64,000 nucleotides of DNA from Liquidambar formosana. Taxonomy: Eukaryota > Streptophyta > Magnoliopsida > Saxifragales > Altingiaceae. The DNA lies in assembly GCA_039720395.1 (NCBI GenBank), contig CM077829.1, positions 22,957,955-23,021,954 on the forward strand, written 5' to 3'. The translations under genes were made by a program, and so were the position numbers. The notes below the pieces were generated by a model that ran no database searches, was not told where the DNA came from, and saw nothing but the letters and a program-made list of their open reading frames with translations. Positions 13,294 to 25,087 of the stretch are shown piece after piece (position 1 is the stretch's first letter; each line of letters begins with the position of its first letter).

Positions 13294-13707
13294 TTTTCTT
13301 TTTCTTTTATCCTTTTATCCATCACATATGATTACTAGAGGAGTAGGATGGATTTGTGATTGATATGCATGCTGTATTTTATTGATTGATATTGATTTGA
13401 ATGTGATTAAGTTATTAATTTAGCCCAATCAAATTAAGAAACCAACTCGGGCGATGTGGGTGCCTATGGGCTTTGCCCAGAACCTTTACACATCGTAACT
13501 TAGCCCCCGAATCCAATTTTCTGGTTTTAAAGACATCGCCTTTCCTTTTAAAATGGAGTCATGTGGTTTTGGAAATAAAATATTTTTATGGTTTTCCTCC
13601 TTTCCTTAAAAAATGAGGTGGCGACTACCTTTTCGTTTATTGTCTTTCACCTTTGTATTTTTTGCCAAACCCTTGTGGGCCGCGCTTTTTCGTGGGTTCA
13701 CAATATG

Positions 13708-14718
13708 ATGTGTGAAATGGAAATTTAAGCATGTCAAAAGGTTGGGATGATGTTTAAACAAAATCAAATTTGGTAAGCTTAGGTTCATGCATGCATGCAT
13801 ATTATTTATACTAACCTTTCTTGTTTCCTTGTTGGTAATCATAATCAACTTGAATATAAAATAATCTCCTTTTGCTACGGAGCTTATTGAACTTAATTGA
13901 ATATCCCCATGCTTGGATAAATGGACAAATACAAGGACTTGGACAAACCCATTCAAAATGGTTACTAACTTCTAACTTGCTAACATACTAACCACGGCTA
14001 CGGCCCCTACACGCTCTTGATATGAGGCACAGTAGACTTCTTTTTCTTTCTTTTATTTTGAGGTTGAATCCTTCGAGTTGTGGTCGTTGTAACTCTTGCC
14101 CCTAAAAATTCTAACTATTTACTTACCGCTTTATTTACTGCTTTATTTAGAGGCTATGGCTTTTCGCTACCCTCCGGGTTGTGGTCGTTGCGACCTTTTG
14201 CCCCAATACTTGAGCACTTTTCATTTTGTAGTCACTTGACGCTTTTTATTTTATGTACATATACTTGTTCTTTTCAAAGCAATAAACATCGCATTCATGA
14301 ATTCCAAACCTTGCCAAAGTTTATTATGTTTATATATCTTTTGACATTTTTGATGTGCTTATCTTGACATTTCATGCTATGTTGATATTTCAATTTTGTT
14401 CCCATGTGAATAAGATTCAACTAAAGACTTGAGATAATCTATCATGCTATGGATAAAGAGTTTATAGCATCAAATGCTTAAAAACTCATCCATAGCATAA
14501 TAGCTTATCGCCATCAAATGGAATTAATCAATTGACCTGCCAGATTCCAATAAATCACTTTACCCTAGATCCAGGAACTCCTGCGTGTCCCTACGTCACG
14601 TAGTAAGAACTCAATCCTTGAAAGATTTAATGGATTGCATTTTTATTCAATTAATTCAAGTGCGCACCAAGACCGGATTCAAATTCCTCCCAAAACCATC
14701 TTTAAGCTCCAAGAGCTC
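13708..14718. other. Non-coding old LTR-like sequence
   Basis: No gene is supported here. Two copies of a GTTGTGGTCGTTG-type phrase (near 14077 and 14179) suggest a weak internal duplication. The stretch continues on the far side of the next two insertions (16108-16189 and 19263-20703), so it is probably one old element split by later ones. Confidence 0.35.
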
Positions 14719-14721
14719 TAA

Positions 14722-16104
14722 GTACCTGTTTGGGATAGCTTCAGAAAATAATTAGAAGCAGAATCAGAAGAGAATCAGAAGCTATTAGTAATATAATAGA
14801 ATCTTATATGTGTTTGGAAACTATATCTCAAAAGTGATTTTGCTGTCAAAAGTGATTTTTGTTATGTTTGGTAAGAACAAATAATTAAACTATTATGACT
14901 CTAAAATGACAATATTAACCTCATTAGAAGTGTTTTTTTGTTTTTGATTTTTTTTGTTTTGTTTTTGTTTTTTTTTGCATGTTTGGCTGCCATTTCTCTC
15001 TAATACCCCCATTTTCTTTTTTTCCCTTTTTTGGTGTAATGCAATATGGGCATTTTCTCATCTGAGGTGTTACAGATTTGAACAAAAGGGATAAAAATAA
15101 ATATTTGGCAACCCAAAACCCAAATGGCACAACCCCATCTCTGTTTGGCAACCCCAAACCCCATTTGTGTTTGATAACCCCAAACCCCAACGGCACAACC
15201 CATCACCGGCCAATATCCCCCTGGTGAAGCACCATAATCCCAACCACCACAACCAGAGCCTGGATCGTTGATGAAAAGGAGGATTCGGCGGAGGAGGGTG
15301 GAGGATTCCGACACCATGTCGTGGTCGACAAAGTAACTGGTGTGGGAAAGGAGCATCGTGGCCGTCGACCTTAATCGCGACTGCCATCAGTGGAATGCCG
15401 AAACCCCAAAACCCAATGGCACAACCCCATCATCAACGACTTTAATCGCGACTGCCATCAGTGGAACGCCACCTTTGGTAACCTCAGTAGCTTCTCCGCT
15501 GATTCCATTAACATCGGGTGCATCGCCACCGCCTCCTGCACAAAGTAGCTCGTCGCCACCAATATCTGGCTCGGTGTCTCCTCCTCCTCCGTCGGGTTCC
15601 TTGACGCCATCGACTCCGATGACAAGATCGCCGCCTTCACCATCTTCGTCGACCTCAAAGTCTCCACCACCTCCATCTGCGGCTGCTCCTTCGCCTCCTT
15701 CATCATCAACTACATCTATGGGTCTTGTAGTTGGAATTGCTATAGTTGATCGGGTTTGTTTTGATCTCACTACATGTACAGGTGTGAGGGAAACGAGTTG
15801 GGTTTGGGCGATGTTGGTGGCTCAGTTTTAATCGTGAAAGACAAGGACATAGCTAGGATTTATATTTCATATGTTGTAGAAGGAAGGGCACGTTGGGAAT
15901 TAGAATAAGTTTCATTAAAAGAAAAAATTGATTCCCGGTCAGATTTTAGCAAAAGCAGGGGGGAGGCAGCTTGAGCTATTTAGCCTCAAAATCTCTTTTG
16001 GGCTTACAATCACTTTTCTCCTTTTTTATCCAAACACCCTTAAAAGTGATTATGGGCTACCAAAAGAGATTTTAAGCCTCCCAGAATCTCATCTAAACAG
16101 GCAC
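14722..16104. mobile_element. 1.38-kb PIF/Harbinger-like element with captured gene fragment
   Basis: The ends GTACCTGTTTGG and CTAAACAGGCAC form imperfect TIRs and are flanked by TAA (14719-14721 and 16105-16107). The last 150 bases, reverse-complemented, match the left part of the 222-bp MITE at 3788-4009, and the first 60 match its right end. About 1.1 kb in the middle is absent from the MITE and includes a proline-rich coding fragment. No transposase is present, so it is non-autonomous. The interior also has a 71-bp direct duplication (TTAATCGCGACTGCCATCAG at 15371 and 15442). Confidence 0.8.
15340..15831 (+). pseudogene. Captured proline-rich receptor-kinase-like (PERK-type) ectodomain fragment
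   Basis: The open frame of 163 codons has a Ser/Pro-rich middle (about residues 50-125) with repeated SPPPP-type motifs, such as SVSPPPPSG, SKSPPPPSAAAPSPPSS and GASPPPPAQS, followed by SSTTSMGLVVGIAIV. A low-complexity Pro/Ser ectodomain followed by a GxVVGIAI membrane-entry segment is the layout of PERK-type receptor kinases. The kinase domain is missing, and after residue 140 the reading no longer resembles a membrane helix. It lies wholly inside a PIF/Harbinger-like element, so I infer a transduplicated fragment. An extensin or arabinogalactan gene is an alternative donor. Whether it is expressed is unknown. Confidence 0.5.
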
Positions 16105-16826
16105 TAAGTACTTTTTCAAAAGGTCTTCTAAAATTGAAAGTGATTCTTTACATCTTAAATCCTTGCTGAAAAATTCATACCTGCTGTAGACACCCCATTT
16201 TCATTCCCATGAGATCATGATAGCATTTGGTTAGGTTTAGAAGCATTTAGGAGTCCCTAAGCCTTAAAGGACAATTTTGCCCTTTTAAGCCTTAGGAGAA
16301 TAGGTCATCATTGCATGCATATTTTTGTCTCTTTGTTGAGTCCCATCACTTGCATTTAGTTTCTAGGATCATTTTGGATAGGTGTGTCAAATTTGGTTCA
16401 ATTCCAGATAGGTTTGGATAGTTAATTAGAACTTTTGTGACTTGAAGGGTAATTTCATCTTTTACTTCGTATATTTTCCAATTGACCTCCAAATTTGTTC
16501 CGGAGTGTTCCATTGACCTTAGAATGATGAAATGAGTTTAATTGAAGTGCTAATTTAATTTATTGATAGGTTTTGGATTGGTTCACCACATTACCCATGG
16601 TTAATTGACCTTTTTTTCAGGTAATCGCCTCATGAAAACCCAGCCACCTGAACGTGGTCAGGGATTTTTGGTTCAAGAATATTCTAGGCTTATTCTACAT
16701 TGAATCCTTGAAATTTTGGCTTTTGAATCACTCAAATCGGAGTTAAAATGAAGAATTTAAGTCCGTTTGAAGTTAGGAGTCCAAACCGGGTCAGGAATCC
16801 TCAAAACCGAGGAAACCTGATCTCAC

Positions 16827-16863
16827 GCTCGAGTGACCGGTTCACCCAACCGGTCACCCGAGC
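16827..16863 (+). promoter_or_regulatory. Palindromic promoter module, copy B (short form)
   Basis: GCTCGAGTGACCGG pairs with CCGGTCACCCGAGC with one mismatch around a 9-nt loop that contains CACCC. This is the shortest version of the module. It ends 197 bp before the TATA box of the same LTR. Confidence 0.7.
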
Positions 16864-17059
16864 CCTTTGTCCTGATTTATCTCTCTTTGAGTTTTTGACG
16901 AAATGGGACTCTACCACTCCGATTTTCAGCCTTCTAAAGGACTTCTAAGCCTATTGGGAGTTGGTTTTGAGTTGTTTAACATTCATGAGATTTAATCACA
17001 GCCCTAGATTGGTTTTATGGTGAATTAATCCCAACCATTGGTTCATATGGTTGGTTGGC

Positions 17060-17069
17060 TATAAATAGA
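17060..17069 (+). promoter_or_regulatory. LTR TATA box (CTATAAATAG)
   Basis: Consensus TATA box in the 16195-19257 solo LTR, placed downstream of module B as in the other copies. Confidence 0.6.
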
Positions 17070-18563
17070 GGCTCATTTATCAGCATAGGGGACTTTTGCT
17101 GGACTTTTGGACTTTTGACACTTTATATTCATAAGAGAGAGAGGGACCACGAGTTTACACACACCCGTATCACTTGGAGGAGGCTTTCTACTGCAATTTT
17201 GAAGAGGAACTAGAAGACAATCAAGCCAAAGAGAAGGAAGATTGCAGCGAAGACCTTTGCTTTGTTGTAAGTCTCCTTTGCATCTTTTTACGATTCCTTC
17301 TTCTTCTACTCTATTCTCTGCATAGTTATGGCTTAAAATTGATTTAGGAATTATATATACTCTATATCTTAGAGTGTATATGATTCAAATATGATGTGAA
17401 AGCATGCTAGTGGGATAGGATTGCGAATTGCTTGCTATTAGGATAGTTTCTCTCTTAAGGATAGAGGTACGTTTTGCACAGAAAATTAGTTGATGTGTTT
17501 AGGCCGTTTTCTCTTCATGGTTCAATTATATGCATGATTTTAAGCATCTTTTGTATAGGACACTTGCTGTGTAAGCCTCATCTTCATAGGTATATAGATG
17601 ATTATTCTTTTCGAGGATACTTATCGGCCTTAGAGGGTGAGGTTGTGCATGGGTACTTTCTGGAGTGTGTTTAAGTGCGCTATGAGTTTCTTTGCATTCT
17701 TAGGTATATATTTTACATAGGATATGTGAAAAAATCATTCATGCGGAGTGGTTTCTACGTAAAATTATCTCCAGATAGTTTTACTTAAGAAAGCTCACCG
17801 TAAAGATGATTATTTCACATTCTTACATAAAGTACTTACCTAAAGCATCATGTTAGATTTTCTTTTCATGTTTAGGATTGTCATATGATATTTTCATCAT
17901 GGTAATGCCTATTTAGCATGTTTTTGATAGTTTTGTGCATGTTAGGGTGTTTAGATCATATAGGAGCATATAGGAGCATGTTAGGTTTATGTTTTTCTTT
18001 TGATTCTTGTTATTTGCATGAGTATTAGGTCATTATATGCATGTTTAGTATTCTGTCCAGATTTGATTTAGGTCTCCTAATGATTATTTGAGCATAAATA
18101 TGGTTGATTTGAGCTTAATAATTGCCCTATAGAATACATAGGGTGATTAATTGGTGTTTTCTCGATGTTTCGGGATAATTTGCATATGGTAAGTGGTTCA
18201 TGGTAAGTCTTTTGTGAATTATTCTCTTCTCCCCCCCTTGGGTTATTGTTTTTTACTTTGGATTAGAAGTCCTAAGTTTCCAACTTACATAAAATTCTGT
18301 TTTACTTGGAGTTCTATTCTCTTTTGAATTCAAATCTCTTTAGAAGTCTACTTGAGTTAGAATTCTATTCTTTCTCAAATACCTACTTTTTCTCAAGCTA
18401 TTTTGGAAACTCCTAAGTTTTTAAAACCTTTCTCAAGTTGGAAACTTAGGGTTTATAGTTCATTGTAAAGGGAGTAACCCCTTCTCAATCGAACTACGTG
18501 GACTTTGATCCTTACATCTTTGTATGTAAGGTACGTAGGCACTCATTTGATATTCAAGTCCGC

Positions 18564-18586
18564 CCTAGGATACTAAGTATCCTAGG
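18564..18586 (+). other. Conserved LTR hairpin, 11-nt arms
   Basis: It has the same inverted repeat CCTAGGATACT / AGTATCCTAGG and the same upstream block (GAACTACGTGGACTTTGATCC) as at 13271. Conservation against a diverged background suggests function in the RNA or DNA. Confidence 0.75.
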
Positions 18587-18604
18587 TTTTCTGTTTCTTT
18601 CTTA

Positions 18605-18760
18605 TCCATTTGTCCATCACATATATGCTAAACGAGTAGGATGGACCCATGCTTCATTATTTATCCATCACATATTTGCTAGAGGAGTAGGATGGACTCA
18701 TGTTTACTCATTTATCCATCATATATTTGTTAGAGGAGTAGGATGGATCTGTTTCTTATT
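18605..18760 (+). repeat. 51-bp tandem repeat inside solo LTR, three copies
   Basis: Three successive copies contain TCCATCACATAT and GAGTAGGATGGA, starting near 18613, 18664 and 18714. The 11749-13702 LTR has only one copy of this unit (around 13318-13355). The triplication is therefore specific to this LTR. Confidence 0.75.
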
Positions 18761-19262
18761 CTCTATTTCTTTACATGCTTTCCATACCTCTCCTATTTGT
18801 TCATAGATGTTTACATGCTTTGTGGATGTTTATTGCTTTATGAATATCTATGGATGAATGGATAGTTTATGGATAATTTTTTGCATATGCATGGTAACTA
18901 ATTAGGAAGTGATTGAAATAGCCCATATAAATTCAAAGACCCATTTTAGGGCGATGTGGGTGCCTATAGGATATTTCCTAGAACCTTCCCACATCGTAAC
19001 TTAGTCTCCGAAGCCTCTCTTGTTTTGACAGACCTACTTTTCCTTGATCGGAATCATATGGTTTGTTTTTAAAGGTTTCCTTTTAAAGCTATTTTCAAGG
19101 TTTTCCATTTTTCCTTAAAAAATGAGGTGGCGACTCCTTGTTTGTCATGTTTTTGTGAACCTTTTAAAAACTAGATTTTTATTAATTTAAATATCTACAA
19201 GTCTTTTTAAAAGAAGGGTTCTCCTTCCCCTCCCCGGATCGAAACCCGTGGTTCACACCTGC

Positions 19263-20703
19263 GTGGAACCCTTTTCCCACCAATCATTTTTTACAACAAT
19301 ACCATCTTTATCAAAATATTTCTAATTCAAAAAGAACCTCTTGCCATCAAGTAAACTGTTAACACGCGCTCCTTTTCTTTATTGACGAGTTCATTCCAAA
19401 AGTGGCCCAAATAAATTCTTTTCATTAAAAAGGGCATGTGCCCTCATTTCACAGACATGATCCTAATCAAATCAATTTTCCAAAACCATCATTCCATGTA
19501 GGATTTCCTTTCTAGTATGGATCGAGAATCATAAAGCTTCACTTTCACTTTGTTTAAACAAAATTCCTTTACACTTCAAAAGTGTTCTTTCTTCAATCAA
19601 ATACATTTTCTTCCTTCAAAAGGAACCCCTGTCTTCAAAAGGCAAACTTTTCTCTTCAAAAGGGAACATCTCCTTGACAACTTTCAAAAAAGAAACATCC
19701 TTTTCTTTACCCATTCCATCGACTTCAAAAAAGTCTCGAACTTTCCTAAAGGAGCCCAAAGAAGTTCGCACTTGATATTAATTCTTTAAAAATGGACTCA
19801 CCTCATTTTCATTTCCATCCTTTCATAAAGGATTGATTTTACCACTACAAGATAGGGATACTTTAGAGTTAATCAATTTGACCTAAGACACCTAAGAGAA
19901 GGAAGGCGAATTTGTGGTCCTTTCAAAACAATTTTCATTCACAACCTTAAGGCACACTCTTTCAAACACCAACACTTTCCAAAGACTTTATTCCAATGCC
20001 TTTTAGGATCTCTTTTCAAAATGACAGAATTCACCGCCCTTCAAAAGGGTATTTTCTGTCAAATTATTCGTATAGGAAATCAATAATATCAAATGGGATT
20101 TTAATTAGAAACATAGTTAAAATCGAGAATCGTTGGATTCCAACGGGCGATGTGGGGTGCCTTACACCTTTCCCACTCGTAACCAAACTCCCTTAACCTC
20201 AATCTTTAGTTTCACAGACCACTAGGAGTCAATCAGTTTCCAAATGGACATCAAATGGATCCGTTTGATGATAAGACCTCAGATGGATTTATTTTGGATC
20301 TCAGATGACCCCACTTTCAAACCAACTATAGGATGTCCAATCACGTCCTCAAACCCCTGATTGGTGGCGACTCCATAGCCTTGATTATTCTAGGTATGCT
20401 TGCATGCCTAGGCCGATCAAAGTGCCTTTGAAATGAACTCAACACACACCCAGCACCAGAACGGACCACCCGAGGTCATCCCAAACACCGCGAGGGAGAA
20501 TTCCCTTTTCCCTTCTTTTTTTGGGGTAACGATACAACCTAGTTAGGATTTTCATAATCTTCGCCAAGTCTTCCATCAGTTGTCTTCTTCTCAATCTATT
20601 GGTTGTAGGCGAGCAAACCCAAATAAGTCCATGTCCTAATTTCATAATCTTCCATGTGCAACTGAAGTCATTTCTCTATCTTCATATGGGCCGTCATTAT
20701 GTT
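19263..20703. other. Old LTR-like sequence, probably Tat-type 3' part
   Basis: The stretch carries a diverged version of the LTR end block (GGGCGATGTGGGGTGCC near 20143, then TGGCGACTCCA at 20365-20375) in plus orientation. Many ACTTCAAAAAGG-like phrases occur between 19560 and 19750. There is no supported gene. The precise end of the element and its partner LTR were not found. Confidence 0.45.
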
Positions 20704-20708
20704 TACTA

Positions 20709-22983
20709 TGTAATGCCTGCGTCATTGAATTAGGATAATCTCACCTTTAATGCATAATTTGCATGCACTTTAGTTGATTTGTCAGGTATTGTCACGCATA
20801 GGCATCACATGGGTATAATGTTGATATGTTTGTGATCTTACACTTTTAGACTGCTAAAATTTGGGTAAGTGTTGGGAAAAAATGAATTTTCGTAAATTTT
20901 CGTTTTTAAAGATAATTTTTGGCGATAATGGAAGTATATAATATTATAAGACATCTGTGATTTTATGGGATTTTATTATCACGTTTTGATCGGTTTTCTT
21001 GTATGATTGTTTTTGAAAAATCTGTCGGGAGTCGAATTTTGTACTAAAACTTGAAAATAAGATTTTGATATACTTGGAATTTAATTTTTTTGATATTTTA
21101 TTTGGGTTCAAATGTGGGGTTATTTGCTTATTTTCATTAAATAACTTAAAGTCAATTTTATTCTTCCTTTTACTTAAATGCTTTTAATGAAAATAAGATA
21201 GTGGTATGTACTCTGGGAGTTTATACACATTTGCCTGAGTTACTGGGCATTTTCAACAGGGGACGATAGATTGTGCCTTGAGGTCGATCGATTGTAGGTG
21301 CCCCAGAAATGTTAGTTTGCTTTTGTTAACCACGATCAATCGTGCCCTCAACCCACGATTGATTGTGCATCGCAGAATTTGGAATTTTTTTTTTTAATGC
21401 ATCAAAAGACGCATGTGCCCCTCACCCCTTTTAAAACCCTTCAAGCACGACTTATAACTCCTATTTGGTTGCACTTTGAAGACCAAGAGCTTGAGAGAGA
21501 AGAAGAGAAAGGGAGGAGACAGAGAGGAGAGAGAAAAGGAGTGTTTGGAGAGAGAAAATCACATTTCTCTTGCATGCATGGGTTTTTTACTCTCTCACCT
21601 CATTTTAACGCTTGGACTTGCATTCTAGGAGCTGGATTTGAAAATCTAAACGTGCTTAGAGAGGATTCAAGCCTGATCTATAGAGTTTGGAGCTTGTTCT
21701 CGCATTCAAGGCTCAGATTCGACCCTCCCAACACATTTTCTCTACGTTTAGTGCAACATATTTGAGGTAGGTGTAATTTTCATGGGTTTTAACCGTAGGG
21801 ATGATAATGGGTTAGGATATAAGCCCATATATGTTGGATAAAAATGTATTTTGGTGTTATTTAGGAGTTTACGTGATATTTGGGTGTATTCTCATGTATA
21901 TTTTGTAATGCATGTACTGAGGGGTTTAGTTTACATAATCCTATATTTAGGAATATTACATTTGAGAGTATATGGGTTGATATACTTGTTATATTTTGGT
22001 TTATTTTGGATGTATATGCTATGTAAATTCTTGTTGGTCTATATTTTACATACTTTACATAGCTCCCACATGTTATGTAATTATGGAATAATTATATATT
22101 GTTGATTTCTGGAATAACTGACACATGTATGGGTTTTTATGTTTTTCATGGCATTCATTGGCATAAAATGCATGAAATGGATTTAATTAATTACTTAGTA
22201 AAAGTATATTAATGGGTCATTGGATTTGGACTACTAGCGGTCAAAGGACTTAGCGGTGTTTTCCATTCCTTTGGTCCTGAGTACTTTCCGGTTCCAAATA
22301 GGAACCCTTGTGTTCCCAAATCAGAGGCTACTTTCCGGTTCTAGGTAGGAACCTTTGTGTTGTCCTCTTAGAGGTGGGTTTAAATCCTCCGTTTCCGCGC
22401 GAAGACTCCTGCGGGAGTGGTCAGTAATCATGGATTATGTTAAATGGACATGAGTCGCATATCATTTATGACATTGCATATGTTTTAATTATGTTTTAAG
22501 CATAATTTTAATTGGTGATATTATTATGCTTTGGTTATTTCTATATGAAAATTATATCTACTGAGTTTTATACTCACTCCTATGTTTTATAAACCCTTTT
22601 CAGATGATTTCATAGCTGGGGAGACCTTGCCTTGAGGTGTTATGCTTTAATGGGAACAATTTTAATATTATGACACTTTTGTATTTGGCCAATGGGCGCT
22701 AGATACGTAATAACTCGTGGTCTGTAATATTTTAATTTCGTAGGTCTCTTTATATGGTTTATTTAGCATGTGATGATACTAATGATGGATGACAGGAACT
22801 TTTATAATTATTTTATACAGGATCTTGTTAAGGTATGTTCCATTAACGAATGGGTCATGCCGAAATTTTTATTGAAATTACCGGTTTTCTAACACGTGCC
22901 ATTCACGTGCTTCCTAAATGATTTGCTTAATTAAACTGGATTTATTAATATTAATCACGGCTTAATTAATTTGGGTCGTGACA
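20709..22983 (+). mobile_element. Solo LTR, Ty3/gypsy-type, 2275 bp
   Basis: The unit runs from TGTAATGCCTGCG to GGGTCGTGACA and is flanked by an exact 5-bp duplication TACTA (20704-20708 and 22984-22988). A GGGTCGTGACA end is typical of some chromovirus-type LTRs, but lineage is uncertain. The ORF at 21379-21765 lies downstream of the likely promoter and has no recognisable similarity. A duplicated phrase (GAGTACTTTCCGGTTC / GCTACTTTCCGGTTC near 22280 and 22328) is present. No internal domain follows, so this is a solo LTR. Confidence 0.82.
21258..21375 (+). repeat. Palindromic CACGAT...ATCGTG motif cluster in solo LTR
   Basis: Four related words occur: GACGATAGATTGTG, GTCGATCGATTGTAGG, CACGATCAATCGTG (21331-21344, inverted repeat with a 2-nt centre) and CACGATTGATTGTG. 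They lie upstream of TA-rich promoter-like sequence (CTTTTAAAACC, TTATAACTCC). The sequence differs from the Tat module but the arrangement is the same. Confidence 0.6.
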
Positions 22984-22988
22984 TACTA

Positions 22989-23810
22989 ATTCTTCAAAGA
23001 GTCCACATGCGATAGGCTAACAAAATCCATTATCTTTTAAACTTAAGCGCTTTACAATTCACACACCTCACAAACTCAATTAAACCAAGCCCATAGGGCT
23101 TGGTTCCATTGCACAACCACTTTACTATCCTCACGCTCATAGGGCTTAAGTTCAAAAAATATTAGACTTTTTTTCCATTACCAAAATTACCTCTCATAAT
23201 TAAGTCCATTTAAATCCACATGCCAAATGGGTCGGTTGGTTCTAGAATAGGCCACGCTACAGTTTAAACCCTTTACATTAAAACCCAATCATTTGTTTCA
23301 TCTTTCAAATAGTTCTAAGCCCGTCACACTTTTTTTTTTTTTTTGATGGGTTTAAACCATTTGCAAGATCATTCCTTTAATTGGGCTTTAATTCGAAGGT
23401 TGTAAACAATATTGGGCCTTGCTCCATACCCACGACCTAATAGGTCTAAATGCAATGATGTATGTTACACATTCACATCAGGCTTGCAAAGAAATATCCA
23501 TGGGCTTTCTATATAAGGTCAATCAAAAGGGTCTCCTTATATCCTCCTCCTTCAATGGGTTACCCAAGCTAGGATGCTAAACGAGCTATCTGTTAACGTA
23601 CACACTAGCTTACAACAGGCTAGTGGCATAGGTTGTGGATTAATGATGTAGGTTACGGATTGCCCAAAGGAATAAATGGAACCCAGGAATCCTCACTAAA
23701 CTGTCATCGGGTGTAATCAATAGCCAAGTGTGTGTGTGTGCAAATTTGGTCCTCCTAATTAAATTAAATTATTAAATATTATTACTAAACACTATGGGAT
23801 CTAGCTCTCT
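22989..23810. other. Non-coding internal leader of a degenerate LTR element
   Basis: This stretch lies next to a PBS and LTR on its right, so on the minus strand it would be the 5' untranslated leader of that element. A short palindromic phrase AAGCCCATAGGGCTT occurs near 23087. There is a T-run near 23332-23344. No coding region is visible. Confidence 0.4.
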
Positions 23811-23829
23811 ATCCCCAGTAGAGTCGCCA
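23811..23829 (-). promoter_or_regulatory. Retrotransposon primer binding site, tRNA-Arg type
   Basis: The plus strand reads ATCCCCAGTAGAGTCGCCA, which equals the 3' end of plant tRNA-Arg(ACG) plus CCA with one mismatch. Read on the minus strand it is the PBS (TGGCGACTCTACTGGGGAT), one base from the LTR that begins at 23831. The orientation matches the complete Tat element. Confidence 0.75.
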
Positions 23830-23830
23830 C

Positions 23831-25075
23831 TGTGAGCGCCGTGCCCTGAAGCATGCGGTTCGGGAGTACGCCACTAGCCAGGAAGGCTAGCACGGAGAGG
23901 AATCGCTACCCAAAAAATCTAAGAACCAAACTTGACCCCTTGCAAGGGTCTAACTCATCATAACCACAGAGGGTTTGGAGCTAGGGTATGCCGTCAAGAA
24001 GGTGTTAGGCACCTAACATCGCCCGATCTTTAGACCAGCCCCCACTTTGTATTTATTAACCATATTTAATATTCCAATTTAATTGGGATTACCCTAAAGG
24101 CATGCAATAATTTAATTACACACACAAATAACAGGTCAATATGATACAATAATAAAATAAACAAAATAATTAAGTAAAAATGATAATAAAAAAATAAAAG
24201 AGAGTTCTGTTAGCAATCATTCATGCGTACACATAAACTAGATATGTGTATGCGTACCATGTGGTGCGTACGCATAAACCAATCAATGCGTTGCGTACGC
24301 ACTGCTTCTTTGCAAAACAACGGGTTAGTCTCTCTACAACCACAACCACCCTATTCAAACCTTCTAACTATTGAAACTATTCATCCATGACATTTATAGC
24401 ATTCCTAGCATGCTTCTCATACCATAACACCTCCTATAATCATACGCATAAGGAAGAAATCATTTAAATTATCCTAAATCATACATATCTACGGCTAATA
24501 CCATGTTACACTAATCACATAAGTAATAAGATATGGGTTTAAAGAAGTGTTTTACAACAAGCAATATTGCTATCAATCCAATGTTCCCTCAGGTCCACTG
24601 CCAATTCTTTTGTCTTCCTCCTTTAGGTTAAATTTGAACACTCTTTTCTCTCTCTACCTCTAGCCTCCCACCTTTATTGTCCGAATCCCCTTTCTAAACC
24701 CTAACCTTAGGTATTTATAAGGGAAAATTAGGTTAAATCCCAATATAGGAACTCTTCCCACCTTCCTTGCTTAGCTTCAGTCGTCCTTACAAGGTAATAG
24801 CACGATTCATGGGTGATCTTCACACAAAGAAGGAAAATAAAAATCTCATGCGTATGCATAGTTTAATTGTGTGTACACATAAACATAATATGCGTATGCT
24901 TACTCACACATGCATACGCACACAAGCTTCCTCGGTTCAATTTTAATTATTAATTTAGTCCCCCGCACTTACTTAACTCATCAGAAGAATACCATAATTG
25001 GTAGCAAACATTTGGACCTCATCATCGGGAACCTGGGACTGAATATAATAATCGGTACAAAATGGGGTGTCTATA
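23831..25075 (-). mobile_element. 5' LTR of a degenerate Tat-type element, 1245 bp
   Basis: On the minus strand the LTR begins TATAGACACCCCATTTTG (probably TG mutated to TA) and ends GGCGCTCACA, then the PBS. It contains the ATCGCCC block and a minus-strand TATA box CTTATAAATA at 24712-24721. A motif cluster with TGCGTATGC, TGTGTACACA and TGCATACGCA lies at 24848-24925, upstream of that TATA. A second GCGTACGC cluster lies at 24225-24305. The partner LTR and coding region were not found. Confidence 0.7.
24712..24721 (-). promoter_or_regulatory. LTR TATA box (CTTATAAATA on minus strand)
   Basis: It lies about 130 bp downstream, in minus-strand sense, of the TGCGTATGC-type palindrome cluster. 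It fits the U3/R transition of the 23831-25075 LTR. Confidence 0.55.
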
Positions 25076-25087
25076 GTGAGATTATGC

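Larger units (their letters stand above)
11749..13702 (+). mobile_element. Solo LTR of a Tat-type Ty3/gypsy element, 1954 bp
   Basis: The start TGTCACACCCCATTTTTG matches the 5' end of the LTRs of the complete element at 33967-54470, which lies in the opposite orientation. The end TGGGTTCACA matches its 3' end. Inside, in order, are the palindromic promoter module, a TATA box, the conserved hairpin, the GGGCGATGTGGGTGCC block and the TGGCGACT motif, the same order as in the complete element. Flanking ATATA and ATATG suggest a 5-bp duplication with one mismatch. There is no internal domain. Confidence 0.8.
16195..19257 (+). mobile_element. Solo LTR of a Tat-type Ty3/gypsy element, 3063 bp
   Basis: It begins TGTAGACACCCCATTTTC, ends CGTGGTTCACA, and is flanked by an exact 5-bp duplication CCTGC (16190-16194 and 19258-19262). 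The internal order is the same as in the other Tat-type LTRs: palindromic module, TATA box, conserved hairpin, GGGCGATGTGGGTGCC block, then TGGCGACTCC near the end. It is longer than copy A and has its own 51-bp tandem repeat. No coding region or second LTR is present. Confidence 0.9.

Noticed and set aside
13606..13956. Minus-strand ORF of 116 codons
   Set aside because: It crosses the boundary of a solo LTR and has no recognisable domain.
15387..15770. Minus-strand acidic/Gly-rich ORF of 127 codons
   Set aside because: It is the antisense shadow of the Ser/Pro-rich frame (GGx codons opposite CCx).
21379..21765. Plus-strand ORF of 128 codons
   Set aside because: It lies wholly inside a solo LTR, downstream of its promoter, and has no recognisable similarity.
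20790..22983. Alternative LTR start at TGTCACGCATAGG
   Set aside because: It mirrors the GGGTCGTGACA end, but no target duplication fits; the start at 20709 gives an exact TACTA duplication.
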